In this document: positions 1 to 8,966 of the stretch, piece after piece
Numbering within the stretch: position 1 is the stretch's first letter
How the letters are laid out: each line of letters opens with the position of its first letter
DNA from: Firmicutes bacterium UBA6113
GTDB taxonomy: Bacteria; Bacillota; Clostridia; Tissierellales; Sedimentibacteraceae
NCBI GenBank assembly: GCA_002422545.1
Contig: DIWF01000014.1
Span: forward strand, 1-64,000
Direction: 5' to 3'
DNA: 64,000 nucleotides
The notes under the pieces: generated by a model
Databases searched by the model: none
What the model saw: only the letters and a program-made list of their open reading frames with translations
Told to the model about the DNA's origin: nothing
Made by a program: the position numbers and the translations under genes

Positions 1-67
1 CAGTACCGTTTGTAATTGAAGATAAGGTAGTTACATCAACTGTACCATTTGTAATTGAAGACAAGGT
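1..67 (-). repeat. 39-bp tandem coding repeat
   Basis: Positions 29-67 and the truncated 1-28 are near-identical direct repeats in the same reading frame. They encode the 13-residue unit TLSSITNGTVDVT. Only third-position-type differences are seen. The array continues beyond the window edge. Confidence 0.75.
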
Positions 68-220
68 ATTAATTGTTCCAATTTGTGTTATTGTACCTAC
101 GTTTATATTTAGCTCTCCACTATTGTTTACTTTAAGAGCCTGATAGTTAGTGCCATCATAACCAAATACTGCGGTTTTTAATTGCTCCGCAGAATTTTGA
201 AATACTATGCTGTTTGCCAT
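1..220 (-). CDS. DUF6385-type repeat surface protein, N-terminal part
   Basis: Partial gene: the ATG is at 218-220 on the minus strand and the frame stays open to the window edge. The start has a good ribosome site (AAGGAGTG, about 6 bases upstream). The protein begins MANSIVFQNSAEQLKTAVFG and continues with a motif on the pattern YDGTNYQALKVNNSGEL, which I recognise as the opening of clostridial DUF6385 proteins. It then enters Thr/Ser-rich repeats (TLSSITNGTVDVT). There is no signal peptide in the visible part. The role is unknown; the Ser/Thr-rich repeats next to sugar-nucleotide genes suggest a glycosylated surface or spore-layer protein (inference). Another protein with the same C-terminal family lies at 8967-9842. 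Confidence 0.75.
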   Translation of the reverse strand, partial: MANSIVFQNSAEQLKTAVFGYDGTNYQALKVNNSGELNINVGTITQIGTINTLSSITNGTVDVTTLSSITNGT

Positions 221-302
221 AGCAAAATCACTCCTTATTATTCACAAAATATAATAAAATATTTTGTTCACAACAATATATGCAAAATAACTCGAATTGT
301 GT

Positions 303-1346
303 TTAAATTTCTGAATTATACAATTTTAGCAGATCCTTTACTATCATTTCTGAATTATGATATTTTTCTACAAATTGTCTACTTCTCTTTCCAACTTCTT
401 CTAACATGTCCTTGTTCTTAATTATATATTCTAACTTTTCTTTTAACGTATCAGGATTCGCTGATATTATTGGTAATTCATCTGAGTAATTATTTTTCAT
501 ATCTTCGCTTATCCAGCAAATTACAACCTTTCCCATTGCCATAGCCTCTATTGCTAATAGGCCATAGGTTCCTGTTAAGAGTTGATCGATAATAATGTCC
601 GCCATTTCATATATTTTTTTAGCCTCTAAATGGGATGTCCCCTGTACTAATTTAAAGTCGAAATCATATTTATCCTTTAATTCTTCTATTACTTTTATAA
701 CATAAGGCGTACCTTTTATTCCTGCAGAAGTCGGAGCATGTACAATACATAATTTATCATTTTGGGGTTTAATATTTGCTTGGTATTGTTCAATATCTAT
801 TGCCTGTTTTATTATATATACATTTTTGTAGAAATCTTTAACATATTCATATAATTCAAAATCCGAAACAATACAATTTTCGATATGATTTCCTAAAAAT
901 GCAAGTCGCTGAATAATTCCTTTTTCATCTGAATTTTTTACTTTTACATAGGGATTTTTAATTACTGCTTTTGAAAAAAGCCTGACATCAGATCCCCAAT
1001 GATGCATAAATACTTTTTTATTTAAATTCTTCAGCGTTATTAAATCAGAATAATCTACCGTAAGGCTTGTTCCAAAATGAAAGTGAAAAACATCATTTTC
1101 TCTTATTAATAGAGTAGCAAGTTCTTTAGTTAATTTATCAGCTTCATTAATATTAAAAGCTGATAAATTAAACATAAAATCAGATTTATAATTTAAATAA
1201 CTAGGATAGTAATTTACAGATTTTGCATCCACATTGCATCTTTTTAACCCTTCTGTTATTGTATACATTTGATTAGCAATTTCCATAGTTCCGTGAACAA
1301 CTTTTAACCCTTTATTGCTTTCTATATGCTTGTTCAAATTTTTCAT
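303..1346 (-). CDS. GT4-like glycosyltransferase
   Basis: A 347-residue protein with a GT-B glycosyltransferase layout. The N-terminal half has a HFHFGTS stretch and the acceptor-side motif FMHHWGSDVR. The C-terminal half carries the donor-side pattern GTYGLLAIEAMAMGK, the E-x7-E-type nucleotide-sugar motif of family GT4. There is no membrane segment, so it probably acts on the cytoplasmic face. It is the last gene of the minus-strand nucleotide-sugar set and likely uses one of the sugars made by its neighbours; acceptor and donor cannot be told from sequence. The start is supported by AAAGGAATTAA before the ATG. A structured intergenic element (1429-1500) separates it from the upstream dehydrogenase gene. 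Confidence 0.85.
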   Translation of the reverse strand: MKNLNKHIESNKGLKVVHGTMEIANQMYTITEGLKRCNVDAKSVNYYPSYLNYKSDFMFNLSAFNINEADKLTKELATLLIRENDVFHFHFGTSLTVDYSDLITLKNLNKKVFMHHWGSDVRLFSKAVIKNPYVKVKNSDEKGIIQRLAFLGNHIENCIVSDFELYEYVKDFYKNVYIIKQAIDIEQYQANIKPQNDKLCIVHAPTSAGIKGTPYVIKVIEELKDKYDFDFKLVQGTSHLEAKKIYEMADIIIDQLLTGTYGLLAIEAMAMGKVVICWISEDMKNNYSDELPIISANPDTLKEKLEYIIKNKDMLEEVGKRSRQFVEKYHNSEMIVKDLLKLYNSEI

Positions 1347-1428
1347 TTAATTCCTTTAATAATGAAAATATAAATTTTCCATTATTAATTTCCTTTCTTG
1401 ATTATTTTCTGTATAACCTTTAATAGAC

Positions 1429-1500
1429 GCTGTGGATTAGTTTTTACTCCTACAGCAGCCGAGCAACCGACTGTTACCTTTAAGGCTCTAACCACAGCTC
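1429..1500 (-). ncRNA. Structured intergenic RNA candidate
   Basis: An outer inverted repeat pairs GCTGTGGTTAG (minus strand, 1500-1490) with CTAATCCACAGC (1440-1429), leaving one bulged base. Inside is a second stem, CAGTCG-GTTGCT-CGGCTG, six pairs including one T-G wobble. There is no poly-T run, so it is not a simple terminator. The minus strand is also free of stops for about 40 codons here, but has no start codon. It lies between the sugar dehydrogenase and glycosyltransferase genes of one operon. It could be a processing or antitermination element, or a gene remnant. Confidence 0.4.
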
Positions 1501-1513
1501 TATGATAAAGCTA

Positions 1514-2830
1514 TTATAATAATTCTATATTTTCCCTATTAATAACATCCTTTGTAGCATTTCTTGTGTCAAATATGAACTGTGAATTTTTTTGTATAAA
1601 GTCATAATTATACTTCTTATGAGCAGTGGTTATAACTACTAAATCGGCTTTATTTAATATTTCTTTCGTCAGCTCCGTTCCATAATATATCTTTTCTTTA
1701 TATTTATAAACTGGAATATAGGGATCATTAAATTGGACTTCTGCTCCTTCGTTTTGAAAATTTTCTATAACTCTTAGTGCTGGACTTTCCCTATAATCAT
1801 CAATATCATTTTTATATGCAACTCCTAATACAATAATATTTGATTCTTTCAATGCTTTTTTAAATCTGTTTAATATTTTTGTTGATCTTTCCAAAATGTA
1901 TTGAGACATATAATTATTAATTTCTCCTGAGGTTTCTATAAGTCTGGTATGATAATTATATTCTTTAGCTTTCCAGGTTAAATAATATGGGTCTAAAGGT
2001 ATACAATGACCTCCTAACCCAGGCCCAGGATAGAAAGCCTGAAATCCATAAGGTTTTGTTGATGCAGCCTCTATAACTTCCCAAATATTTATATTCATTT
2101 TATTACAAATAATAGCCATTTCATTAATTAATCCAATATTTATATTTCTATATGTGTTCTCAAGGATTTTTTCCATTTCTGCTACCTTTGGGCTGGACAC
2201 CTCATAAACTTCACTTTCAAGCACACCTTTGTAATAAGCTGACGCTATTTCTGTACTTTTTTCTCCTATTCCACCTACTACCTTTGGAATATTTTTTGTC
2301 TTATATTTCAAATTACCAGGATCCACCCTTTCTGGTGAAAAAGCCAAGTAAAAATCTGTTTCACACTTTAATCCTGATATCTCTTGAAGTATAGGCAATA
2401 GCAATTCTTCTGTTGTACCTGGATAAGTTGTACTTTCCAGAATTACTAACATCTCGCTGTGAAGATATTTACCAACAGCCTCTGTAGAAGATTTAACGTA
2501 ACTTATGTCTGGCTGCTGATATTTATCTAAAGGAGTTGGAACACAGATTAAAATTATATCTACCTGTTTTATAAATTCGAAATTTGATGTGGCTTTTAAC
2601 ATCCCTGTACTTACAGCTTCCTTAAATTCTGAATCTTCTACATCGCCTATATAGTTACAGCCTTTATTTACCATAGCAACCTTCTTTTCTTGGATGTCAA
2701 AGCCTATAACTTTATATCCACTTTTGCTACTTTCCATAGCTAAAGGTAATCCTACATATCCTAATCCAATTATTCCAACTACAGCTGTTTTATTTATAAT
2801 TTTATTCATTAAATCTTCTTTAATTGACAC
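1514..2830 (-). CDS. UDP-GlcNAc-type nucleotide-sugar 6-dehydrogenase (WbpA-like)
   Basis: A 438-residue member of the UDP-glucose/GDP-mannose dehydrogenase family. It has the NAD-binding motif IGLGYVGLP at about 21-29, CVPTPLD at 96-102, FSPERVDPG at 164-172, and the catalytic cysteine C276 in GLGGHCIPLDP. The pattern resembles WbpA/WecC, which make UDP-N-acetyl-hexosaminuronic acids by four-electron oxidation at C6. The start is GTG at 2828-2830, preceded by AGAGGGA at good spacing; the internal ATG seven codons later has a weaker site. Its product is the natural entry to the WbpB/E/D steps encoded on the other strand at 5.9-8.8 kb. Confidence 0.88.
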   Translation of the reverse strand: MSIKEDLMNKIINKTAVVGIIGLGYVGLPLAMESSKSGYKVIGFDIQEKKVAMVNKGCNYIGDVEDSEFKEAVSTGMLKATSNFEFIKQVDIILICVPTPLDKYQQPDISYVKSSTEAVGKYLHSEMLVILESTTYPGTTEELLLPILQEISGLKCETDFYLAFSPERVDPGNLKYKTKNIPKVVGGIGEKSTEIASAYYKGVLESEVYEVSSPKVAEMEKILENTYRNINIGLINEMAIICNKMNINIWEVIEAASTKPYGFQAFYPGPGLGGHCIPLDPYYLTWKAKEYNYHTRLIETSGEINNYMSQYILERSTKILNRFKKALKESNIIVLGVAYKNDIDDYRESPALRVIENFQNEGAEVQFNDPYIPVYKYKEKIYYGTELTKEILNKADLVVITTAHKKYNYDFIQKNSQFIFDTRNATKDVINRENIELL

Positions 2831-2947
2831 CGTTATCCCTCTTTTTTAATCAATTTATAAAAATTTTCTGCTTTTATTTCATAATATGTTATTTTACAAA
2901 ACAAGTTCTTACCAGTGTCATAGTTCTCTAATTTCTTTTTAATATAT

Positions 2948-3499
2948 CTAATTAAAGTAATCAACTCTTATCTCTTCATTTTCAATAATAATTTTACCAA
3001 CTATTTTAGCTGGAGTACCAAATGCAACACTATTATCTGGCACATCTTTATTCACAAAGCTACCTGCTCCTACAATACAATAATTTCCTATATTTATATT
3101 TTCTTTAATTACTGACATACTCCCAATATAGGTATTGTTTCCAATACAAACATCACCTTTTTTAAAAGGAACTTTACCTTCACTTATTACATACATTGAA
3201 GAATCATGAGTATATATTTGTACACCAGCTGAAATGTTACAATTATCGCCAATAATGATCTTACCATTTATGCCTTCTAACAATGTAAAAGGACCAATCC
3301 AAACATTTTTTCCAATATTTACTTCACCCATTATAATACTACTGTCATATATGCTGGTGCCTTCTCCACATTTGATATACTTTGCTTTATCCCAGCGATC
3401 AAAAAACAATTCATTAGTGGGCAGTACCCTATTCCAAGTCTTATATATTAAATCCCTTTTATTGTTGATATAATTTTCGAATTCTTCTTCAAATATCAA
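2948..3499 (-). CDS. Left-handed beta-helix (hexapeptide) acyltransferase
   Basis: A 183-residue protein made largely of hexapeptide repeats ([IV]-G-x4), for example GEVNIGKNVWIGPF, GKIIIGDNCNIS and NINIGNYCIVGAGSFV, with the usual PA-x-IVGK end. Such enzymes transfer acetyl groups to amino or hydroxyl groups of sugars. It follows the aminotransferase at 3548-4654, so N-acylation of the amino group installed by that enzyme is the likely job (inference). The N-terminal 40 residues are helical and not part of the helix repeats. The ATG at 3497-3499 is preceded by a weak GAGG-type site. Confidence 0.82.
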   Translation of the reverse strand: MIFEEEFENYINNKRDLIYKTWNRVLPTNELFFDRWDKAKYIKCGEGTSIYDSSIIMGEVNIGKNVWIGPFTLLEGINGKIIIGDNCNISAGVQIYTHDSSMYVISEGKVPFKKGDVCIGNNTYIGSMSVIKENINIGNYCIVGAGSFVNKDVPDNSVAFGTPAKIVGKIIIENEEIRVDYFN

Positions 3500-3547
3500 T
3501 ATTTCAACTCCTCTTGTATTATAAATTTATACAGTGAAAATTAAAAT

Positions 3548-4654
3548 TTATTGTTCATTTAATATTAATTTAATATTATCCGTTATTAACATTATATCTT
3601 CGCGACTAAGCTGACAATGCAGAGGTAGAGCTAATCCTTGTTTATAAGCAAATGAAGCATTTACAAAAGATTCCATGTTGAGTTTATATTTTTCTTTGTA
3701 ATACAATTGTTCATGCAATGCATAAGCTCCAATATTACACTCTATATCTTTATCTTTTAATTTATTCTTAATGTAATCTCTATAAAATTCATCCTTTAAT
3801 AAAATATGATAAGTTTGATATATATGCTTTCCATAAATTTTTTCTTTTGGCAATATTATGTTAGGCTCATCTATTAATAATTTTTCATACTCTTTCACTA
3901 TATTTCTTCTATTGTTAATAATACTTTCTAACTTCTTCAGTTGTACAATCCCCATAGCAGCCTGAATATCAGTCATTCTGTAATTAAATCCTGCTGAAGT
4001 AAACTCAATTTTGTTATTGAGATATTTTATGCCATGATTTCTTAAAGCCTTAACACTTTGATATAACTCTTTATCATCAGTTACTATCATTCCACCTTCA
4101 CCTGTAGTAATAGCCTTTCGTGGATGAAAGCTAAAGCAACCTATATGTCCTAATGAGCCTGCTTTTCTACCATTATAAGCAGCCCCCAAAGCACATGCAG
4201 CATCTTCAATAATTTTTAGATTGTATTTTTTAGCAAGAATATTTATTTTCTCCATATCAGCACATTGACCAAATTCATGTACTGCAATTATTGCTTTAGT
4301 TTTTTCGGTAATATATTTTTCTATTTTATCTGTATCAATACAAAAGTCGTCTAATTTTATATCTACAAGTTTAGTTGCCGCACCTACAAGTTCCACTACG
4401 TTAGCTGTTGCGGGGAATGTAAAATCCGGAACAATGATCTCATCTCCTTCTTTTATTTCTAATGCAAGGAGAGCTAAATGTAGCGCTGCTGTTCCACTAC
4501 TTACTGCTATACAGTACTTAATATTAAGATATTCAGAAACCAGATTTTCAAATTGTTCAACTTTCTCACCTTGTACAAGGTTCTTTGACTCTAGGACTTT
4601 TTTTATTTCTTCTAATTCTTCATTGCCTATTTCGGGCATTGACAATTTAATCAT
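3548..4654 (-). CDS. DegT/DnrJ/EryC1 sugar aminotransferase
   Basis: A 368-residue PLP enzyme of the sugar-aminotransferase family. The PLP-binding lysine is K180 in CFSFHPRKAITTGEGG. The phosphate-binding motif SSGTAALHLAL is near 52-62 and the EDAACALG motif near 150-157. It transfers an amino group, usually from glutamate, to a keto-sugar nucleotide. Its ATG overlaps the stop of the upstream epimerase gene by four bases (ATGA), so the two are translationally coupled and probably consecutive steps: the SDR makes a keto sugar and this enzyme aminates it. It differs from the second aminotransferase at 5927-7114, so two amino sugars may be made. Confidence 0.88.
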   Translation of the reverse strand: MIKLSMPEIGNEELEEIKKVLESKNLVQGEKVEQFENLVSEYLNIKYCIAVSSGTAALHLALLALEIKEGDEIIVPDFTFPATANVVELVGAATKLVDIKLDDFCIDTDKIEKYITEKTKAIIAVHEFGQCADMEKINILAKKYNLKIIEDAACALGAAYNGRKAGSLGHIGCFSFHPRKAITTGEGGMIVTDDKELYQSVKALRNHGIKYLNNKIEFTSAGFNYRMTDIQAAMGIVQLKKLESIINNRRNIVKEYEKLLIDEPNIILPKEKIYGKHIYQTYHILLKDEFYRDYIKNKLKDKDIECNIGAYALHEQLYYKEKYKLNMESFVNASFAYKQGLALPLHCQLSREDIMLITDNIKLILNEQ

Positions 4655-5613
4655 TTCTCTAATCTCCTATACCAATCAATAGTTAGTCTTAATCCCTCAA
4701 ACAAATCATATTTAGGCTTAAAGTCCAATAAGTCTACAGCTTTGTTTATGTTTGGTACTCTAAGTTCAACATCTACATAATTTTTAGGAACATAAATAAT
4801 CTCCGATTGTGAATTGGCTATTTGTTTTATCAGCTGTGCAAGCATTCCTATGGTTATAGTTCCTCTTGGATTTCCAATATTAAATGAATTCCCCACGGCC
4901 TCTTCTTTCTCTATGCATAGTTTTATTCCACTGATAAAATCATCTATATAACACCAAGATCTTATTTGATCACCATCTCCATGAATTTGAATTTTTTCAT
5001 TTTTTATTGCACGTATAATAAATTGGTGAACAGCTCCTTCACCAACTTGATAAGGACCATATATATTAAAAGGTCTTATAGTAATTACCTTAAGCCCGTA
5101 TTCCTTATAATAGCTGTGTGCTAAATGCTCCCCTGCAAGCTTGCTTACGGAATAAGTCCATCTTGCATCTCCTACCGGGGCAAGATTGGTTGTACTATTT
5201 TCATCTACCTTGTAGGCATAAGAGCCAAATACTTCACTTGTAGAAAAATCAATAAACCTATCTATACTATCCGCATAATCCTTTATAGCTTCTAGTATAT
5301 TATACGTACCTATCATATTCACTTTCATTGTATTTACAGGATTTTTAATAACTGTGTCTATTCCTGCTATTGCAGCAAGGTGAATTACTACATGAGGTCT
5401 GAAATTATCTACTGTTTTTTTTAAAGAAGGGTAATTTAGAATATCTCCATGAATTAGACTAATATTTTTTTTATTTAAGAGTGAGGTGTCTTTTATAGAG
5501 TTTCTTGATAAATTGTCGTAAATTAATATTTCATTATTTTCACAGAGAAATTTACAAATGCTAGAACCTATGAAACCTGCTCCTCCAGTTAAAAAAATTT
5601 TTTTATTTTTCAT
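4651..5613 (-). CDS. NAD-dependent epimerase/dehydratase (extended SDR)
   Basis: A 320-residue extended short-chain dehydrogenase acting on nucleotide sugars. The glycine-rich NAD motif TGGAGFIG is at 9-16, and the catalytic pair is Y154 and K158 in YSVSK. The substrate-side motifs RPFNIYGP and RSWCYIDD are also present. The family includes 4-epimerases, 4,6-dehydratases and uronate decarboxylases; the closest feel is the decarboxylase/dehydratase side, but I cannot assign the reaction. It is the first gene of the minus-strand set and is coupled to the aminotransferase downstream. The start follows GGTGGTGATATAAT. Confidence 0.85.
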   Translation of the reverse strand: MKNKKIFLTGGAGFIGSSICKFLCENNEILIYDNLSRNSIKDTSLLNKKNISLIHGDILNYPSLKKTVDNFRPHVVIHLAAIAGIDTVIKNPVNTMKVNMIGTYNILEAIKDYADSIDRFIDFSTSEVFGSYAYKVDENSTTNLAPVGDARWTYSVSKLAGEHLAHSYYKEYGLKVITIRPFNIYGPYQVGEGAVHQFIIRAIKNEKIQIHGDGDQIRSWCYIDDFISGIKLCIEKEEAVGNSFNIGNPRGTITIGMLAQLIKQIANSQSEIIYVPKNYVDVELRVPNINKAVDLLDFKPKYDLFEGLRLTIDWYRRLEK

Positions 5614-5926
5614 ATTATATCACCACCATTGCAGAATATAACTTGAGGTACTTTCAGCCATTAATCTGAAAATGTTAATTCTTTCTATCAAATAAGACCA
5701 TATGCTGAATTCAGTATTTCAATTATTCCATTATATTCAACCATCTCAAGGTTAGTGATAATTTTAAACATAAATTTCAATGTAACACTTTTCTGTCGTT
5801 GTGAATACACTAAATTACAGACAATTTCATTATGCACTTTTCTTTAAATACGTTATACTTGGGGAAATAAAATAAGAATATAGTAATGTCAACTGACAAT
5901 ATCAATTTTAGAAAAGAGGGATTTTT
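5614..5926. other. Divergent intergenic region
   Basis: This 313-base stretch separates the minus-strand SDR operon from the plus-strand wbpE-like operon, so it should hold two promoters. I see no confident -35/-10 pair on either strand; a TATAAT lies on the minus strand at 5735-5730 without a good -35. A small palindrome, TGTCA-AC-TGACA (5887-5898), lies 28 bases before the plus-strand start and could be an operator. No coding potential was found. Confidence 0.4.
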
Positions 5927-7114
5927 ATGAATATACCATTATTTGATTTAAAAGCTCAATACAATACATTGGATGAAGAACTGAATAATGCGGTTCTTCA
6001 TGTTCTTTCTACCACCGACTACATTATGGGTAATACTTTAATAGAATTTGAGAAAAGATTTTCAGAATATCTTAAGGTAAATCATTCAATTTCAGTAGCA
6101 AATGGTACTGATGCTTTGGTTATAACATTAAAGGCTCTTGGCATTGGACCAGGTGATGAGGTAATAACTACACCCTTTACCTTCTTTGCCACTGCTGAAA
6201 GCATATCTGCTGCAGGTGCTAAGCCTGTATTTGTGGATGTAGAAAAAGATACATTTAACATAGATGCAACTAAAATTGAAGAAAAAATAACTTCTTATAC
6301 AAAAGCTATAGTACCCGTACATATATTCGGGCAGCCTGCAGACATGGATGAGATTCTATCTTTAGCTAAGAAGTATAATCTGTATGTTATTGAAGATGCC
6401 TGCCAGGCTATAGGTTCAGAATATAAAGATAAAAAAATTGGAACTCTTGGTCACGCAGCCTGTTTCTCCTTTTATCCCACGAAGAACCTTGGCTGTGCCG
6501 GAGACGGGGGGATGATAGTTACCAACAGTGAGAAAGTTGCTGTTATGGCAAAAGCTCTAAGAAATCATGGAAGCGGAGAAAATGGACAAAAAGCTTATAA
6601 TTTATTAACCAATATTTCTATGGAAATACCTGTAGGCAAAAGCGACCATGAAGACCTTTTTAATCCTTTAAAATATTATAACTATTTAATAGGATTTAAT
6701 TCCAGATTGGATACCCTGCAGGCTGCAATATTAAATGTGAAACTAAAATATATTAACATTTGGAACGATAAAAGAAGATACACAGCAAAATTCTATAACG
6801 AAAATATAATAAATGAAAATGTAGTTAAACCTTTAGAGAAAGGCAGCAGAAAACATGTCTATCACATGTATATCCTTCAGTCAGAAGAAAGAAACAGAAT
6901 AGTTAATTATCTAAAACAAAAAGGGATCTCTACTGGTATATACTATCCAATACCTCTCCATCTTCAGAATGCTTATAAAGCATTAGGATATAGTGAAGGT
7001 CATATGCCTAATGCAGAGTATTTATCTCAACGTACTTTTGCTATTCCAATATATGCGGAACTCACTGAGAATCAGAGAAGCTATATTGTGGATTGTATAA
7101 ACAACTTTAGGTAA
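5927..7114 (+). CDS. wbpE: WbpE-like UDP-3-keto-GlcNAcA aminotransferase
   Basis: A 395-residue DegT-family PLP aminotransferase. The PLP lysine is K186 in FYPTKNLGCAGDGG. The start MNIPLFDLKAQY and the motif TTPFTFFATAE are typical of WbpE and its relatives, which aminate the 3-keto group of UDP-GlcNAc(3-keto)A using glutamate. The operon order, aminotransferase then WbpD-like N-acetyltransferase then WbpB-like oxidoreductase, matches that pathway. A strong site (AAGAGGG) precedes the ATG. The stop is 14 bases before the next gene, which has its own AAGGAGGG. Confidence 0.87.
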   Translation: MNIPLFDLKAQYNTLDEELNNAVLHVLSTTDYIMGNTLIEFEKRFSEYLKVNHSISVANGTDALVITLKALGIGPGDEVITTPFTFFATAESISAAGAKPVFVDVEKDTFNIDATKIEEKITSYTKAIVPVHIFGQPADMDEILSLAKKYNLYVIEDACQAIGSEYKDKKIGTLGHAACFSFYPTKNLGCAGDGGMIVTNSEKVAVMAKALRNHGSGENGQKAYNLLTNISMEIPVGKSDHEDLFNPLKYYNYLIGFNSRLDTLQAAILNVKLKYINIWNDKRRYTAKFYNENIINENVVKPLEKGSRKHVYHMYILQSEERNRIVNYLKQKGISTGIYYPIPLHLQNAYKALGYSEGHMPNAEYLSQRTFAIPIYAELTENQRSYIVDCINNFR

Positions 7115-7128
7115 GGAGGGCGCATTAA

Positions 7129-7716
7129 ATGGACTATTTTGTACATGAATCAAGTTATGTAGATAAATGCTGTACAATAGGAAAAGGAACGAAGATTTGG
7201 CACTTTTCTCATATTATGATGAACAGTCAAATAGGTGAAAATTGCACAATAGGACAAAATGTTGTTATATCTCCTGATGTTATCATAGGAAATGGAGTTA
7301 AAATACAGAATAATGTATCTGTGTACACTGGAGTAATTTGTGAAGATGATGTGTTTTTAGGACCCTCTTGCGTATTCACTAATGTTATAAACCCAAGAAG
7401 CTTTATAGAAAGAAAAAATGAATATAAAAAAACTGTTATAAGTAAGGGTGCAAGTATAGGTGCTAATGCCACAATAGTTTGTGGTAATAACATCGGAAAG
7501 TATGCCTTCATCGGAGCTGGAGCAGTGGTTACAAAAAACGTGCCAGACTATTCATTAGCAGTAGGGAATCCTACAAGAATTATCGGACATGTATGTCAGT
7601 GTGGTGAAAGACTATATTTTAATGAAGAAGATAACACAACCTGTAAAACCTGTGGAAAAAAATACGTAAAGAAAAATGATAGCAATATTCAGGAGATTAA
7701 AAATGAAGAAATTTAA
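7129..7716 (+). CDS. wbpD: WbpD-like UDP-amino-sugar N-acetyltransferase
   Basis: A 195-residue hexapeptide-repeat acetyltransferase. The hallmark WHFSHIMMNSQIGENC and the motif FTNVINPRS match WbpD-type enzymes, which N-acetylate the 3-amino group of UDP-GlcNAc(3NH2)A with acetyl-CoA. The C-terminus (about 155-185) carries CQCG...CKTCGKKY, a small zinc-ribbon-like extension seen in some family members. It sits between the aminotransferase and the oxidoreductase of the same pathway and overlaps the latter by 14 bases. Start chosen from the AAGGAGGGCGC site. Confidence 0.87.
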   Translation: MDYFVHESSYVDKCCTIGKGTKIWHFSHIMMNSQIGENCTIGQNVVISPDVIIGNGVKIQNNVSVYTGVICEDDVFLGPSCVFTNVINPRSFIERKNEYKKTVISKGASIGANATIVCGNNIGKYAFIGAGAVVTKNVPDYSLAVGNPTRIIGHVCQCGERLYFNEEDNTTCKTCGKKYVKKNDSNIQEIKNEEI

Positions 7717-8833
7717 ATTTGCTATAATTGGTTGTGGACGAATATCATTTAAGCATATAGAAGCAATAGTGAACAATAGAAAAGATGCCGAACTTATTGC
7801 TGTATGTGATATTGTTGAAGAAAAGGCTTTAGAAAAATCAAAAGAATATAAAAAATTGATGAACATTTTAGTAGGGCCAAAAGTGTATGTAGATTATAAG
7901 AAGATGATTGCTGAATCAGAAATAGACATAGTAACAATAGCTGCTGAGAGTGGATATCACGCTGAAATAGCAATATATTGTATGAGCAATGGAAAGCATG
8001 TAATAGTTGAAAAACCTATGGCACTTTCTGTCATAGATAGTGACAATATGATAGAATGCGGGAAAAAGAACAAGGTTAAGCTATGTGTATGTCTTCAAAA
8101 CAGGTTTAATCCATCTATACAGAGACTTAGAGATGCAGTAGAAAAAGGCAGATTTGGAAAAATAATAAACGGAACTGCACGAATTTTGTGGAATAGAAAT
8201 ATGGATTATTATAAACAAGCTAACTGGAGAGGAACTTGGCAGTTTGACGGTGGAATACTAATGAATCAATGCATACACAACATAGATCTTCTTCAATGGA
8301 TGTTAGGTGGAGAAGTTGATTCTGTATATTCACAGTGTCATACTTTTTTAAGAGATATAGAAGTTGAGGACTTTGGTACAATTATTATTCGATTTAAAAA
8401 TAATGCTATAGGAGTCATTGAAGGCAGTGCTTGCGTTTTTCCAGAGAATCTTAAAGAAACATTGGATATTTTTGGGGAAAAAGGTACTGTTTGCATTGGC
8501 GGATTAGCTGTTAATAATATTGAAACTTGGAAATTTGCAGACAACATTGAAAACGAAGAGACAATTATGAGAGAGGTTAAAGCAAATTTAGATTCTGTAT
8601 ATGGCGCTGGTCATACACTCTTATTTAAAAACATGATAGATACATTGCGAAAAGATAGCCTGCCAATTATAAGCGGAGAAGAAGGTAAAAAAGCACTCTC
8701 TATAATTCTTGCAGCTTACAAGTCAAGTCTTACAGGGGAAGTTATAAAGTTTCCCTTTGGAAACTTTTCAACCATGGATATGACTTCCTTGGGATGCGGA
8801 AATGCAATGTTATGTAAAAAATCAGATAAATAG
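7703..8833 (+). CDS. wbpB: WbpB-like Gfo/Idh/MocA oxidoreductase
   Basis: A 376-residue NAD-dependent oxidoreductase. It has the N-terminal motif FAIIGCGRIS, EKPMALS near 110, and a Gfo/Idh C-terminal domain with GGILMNQCIHNIDLLQWM. WbpB oxidises C3 of UDP-GlcNAcA, giving the keto sugar used by WbpE. I choose the ATG at 7703 because AGGAG lies seven bases upstream; an upstream ATG at 7676 in the same frame has no such site and would overlap wbpD more deeply. The gene ends inside the left arm of a terminator. Confidence 0.86.
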   Translation: MKKFKFAIIGCGRISFKHIEAIVNNRKDAELIAVCDIVEEKALEKSKEYKKLMNILVGPKVYVDYKKMIAESEIDIVTIAAESGYHAEIAIYCMSNGKHVIVEKPMALSVIDSDNMIECGKKNKVKLCVCLQNRFNPSIQRLRDAVEKGRFGKIINGTARILWNRNMDYYKQANWRGTWQFDGGILMNQCIHNIDLLQWMLGGEVDSVYSQCHTFLRDIEVEDFGTIIIRFKNNAIGVIEGSACVFPENLKETLDIFGEKGTVCIGGLAVNNIETWKFADNIENEETIMREVKANLDSVYGAGHTLLFKNMIDTLRKDSLPIISGEEGKKALSIILAAYKSSLTGEVIKFPFGNFSTMDMTSLGCGNAMLCKKSDK

Positions 8834-8860
8834 ATTTTATATCTTTTTATCTGATTTTTT
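8816..8860 (+). terminator. Rho-independent terminator after wbpB-like gene
   Basis: A 15-bp perfect stem, AAAAAATCAGATAAA (8816-8830) with TTTATCTGATTTTTT (8846-8860), with the T run inside the right arm. It overlaps the last codons and stop of the gene. The A/T symmetry means it could also stop minus-strand transcripts. Confidence 0.85.
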
Positions 8861-8966
8861 AATACAATCTTATTTTACATAACAATTAAACAAAATGAGT
8901 CCAACAGAACTGAATTAGATCTTTGGACAGGATATCCATTCTTTTTAAGTGTGTTATTACATAATG

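Noticed and set aside
182..421. Plus-strand open frame of 79 codons
   Set aside because: It overlaps the start of the DUF6385 gene and the end of the glycosyltransferase gene on the other strand, with no ribosome site and a composition typical of antisense frames.
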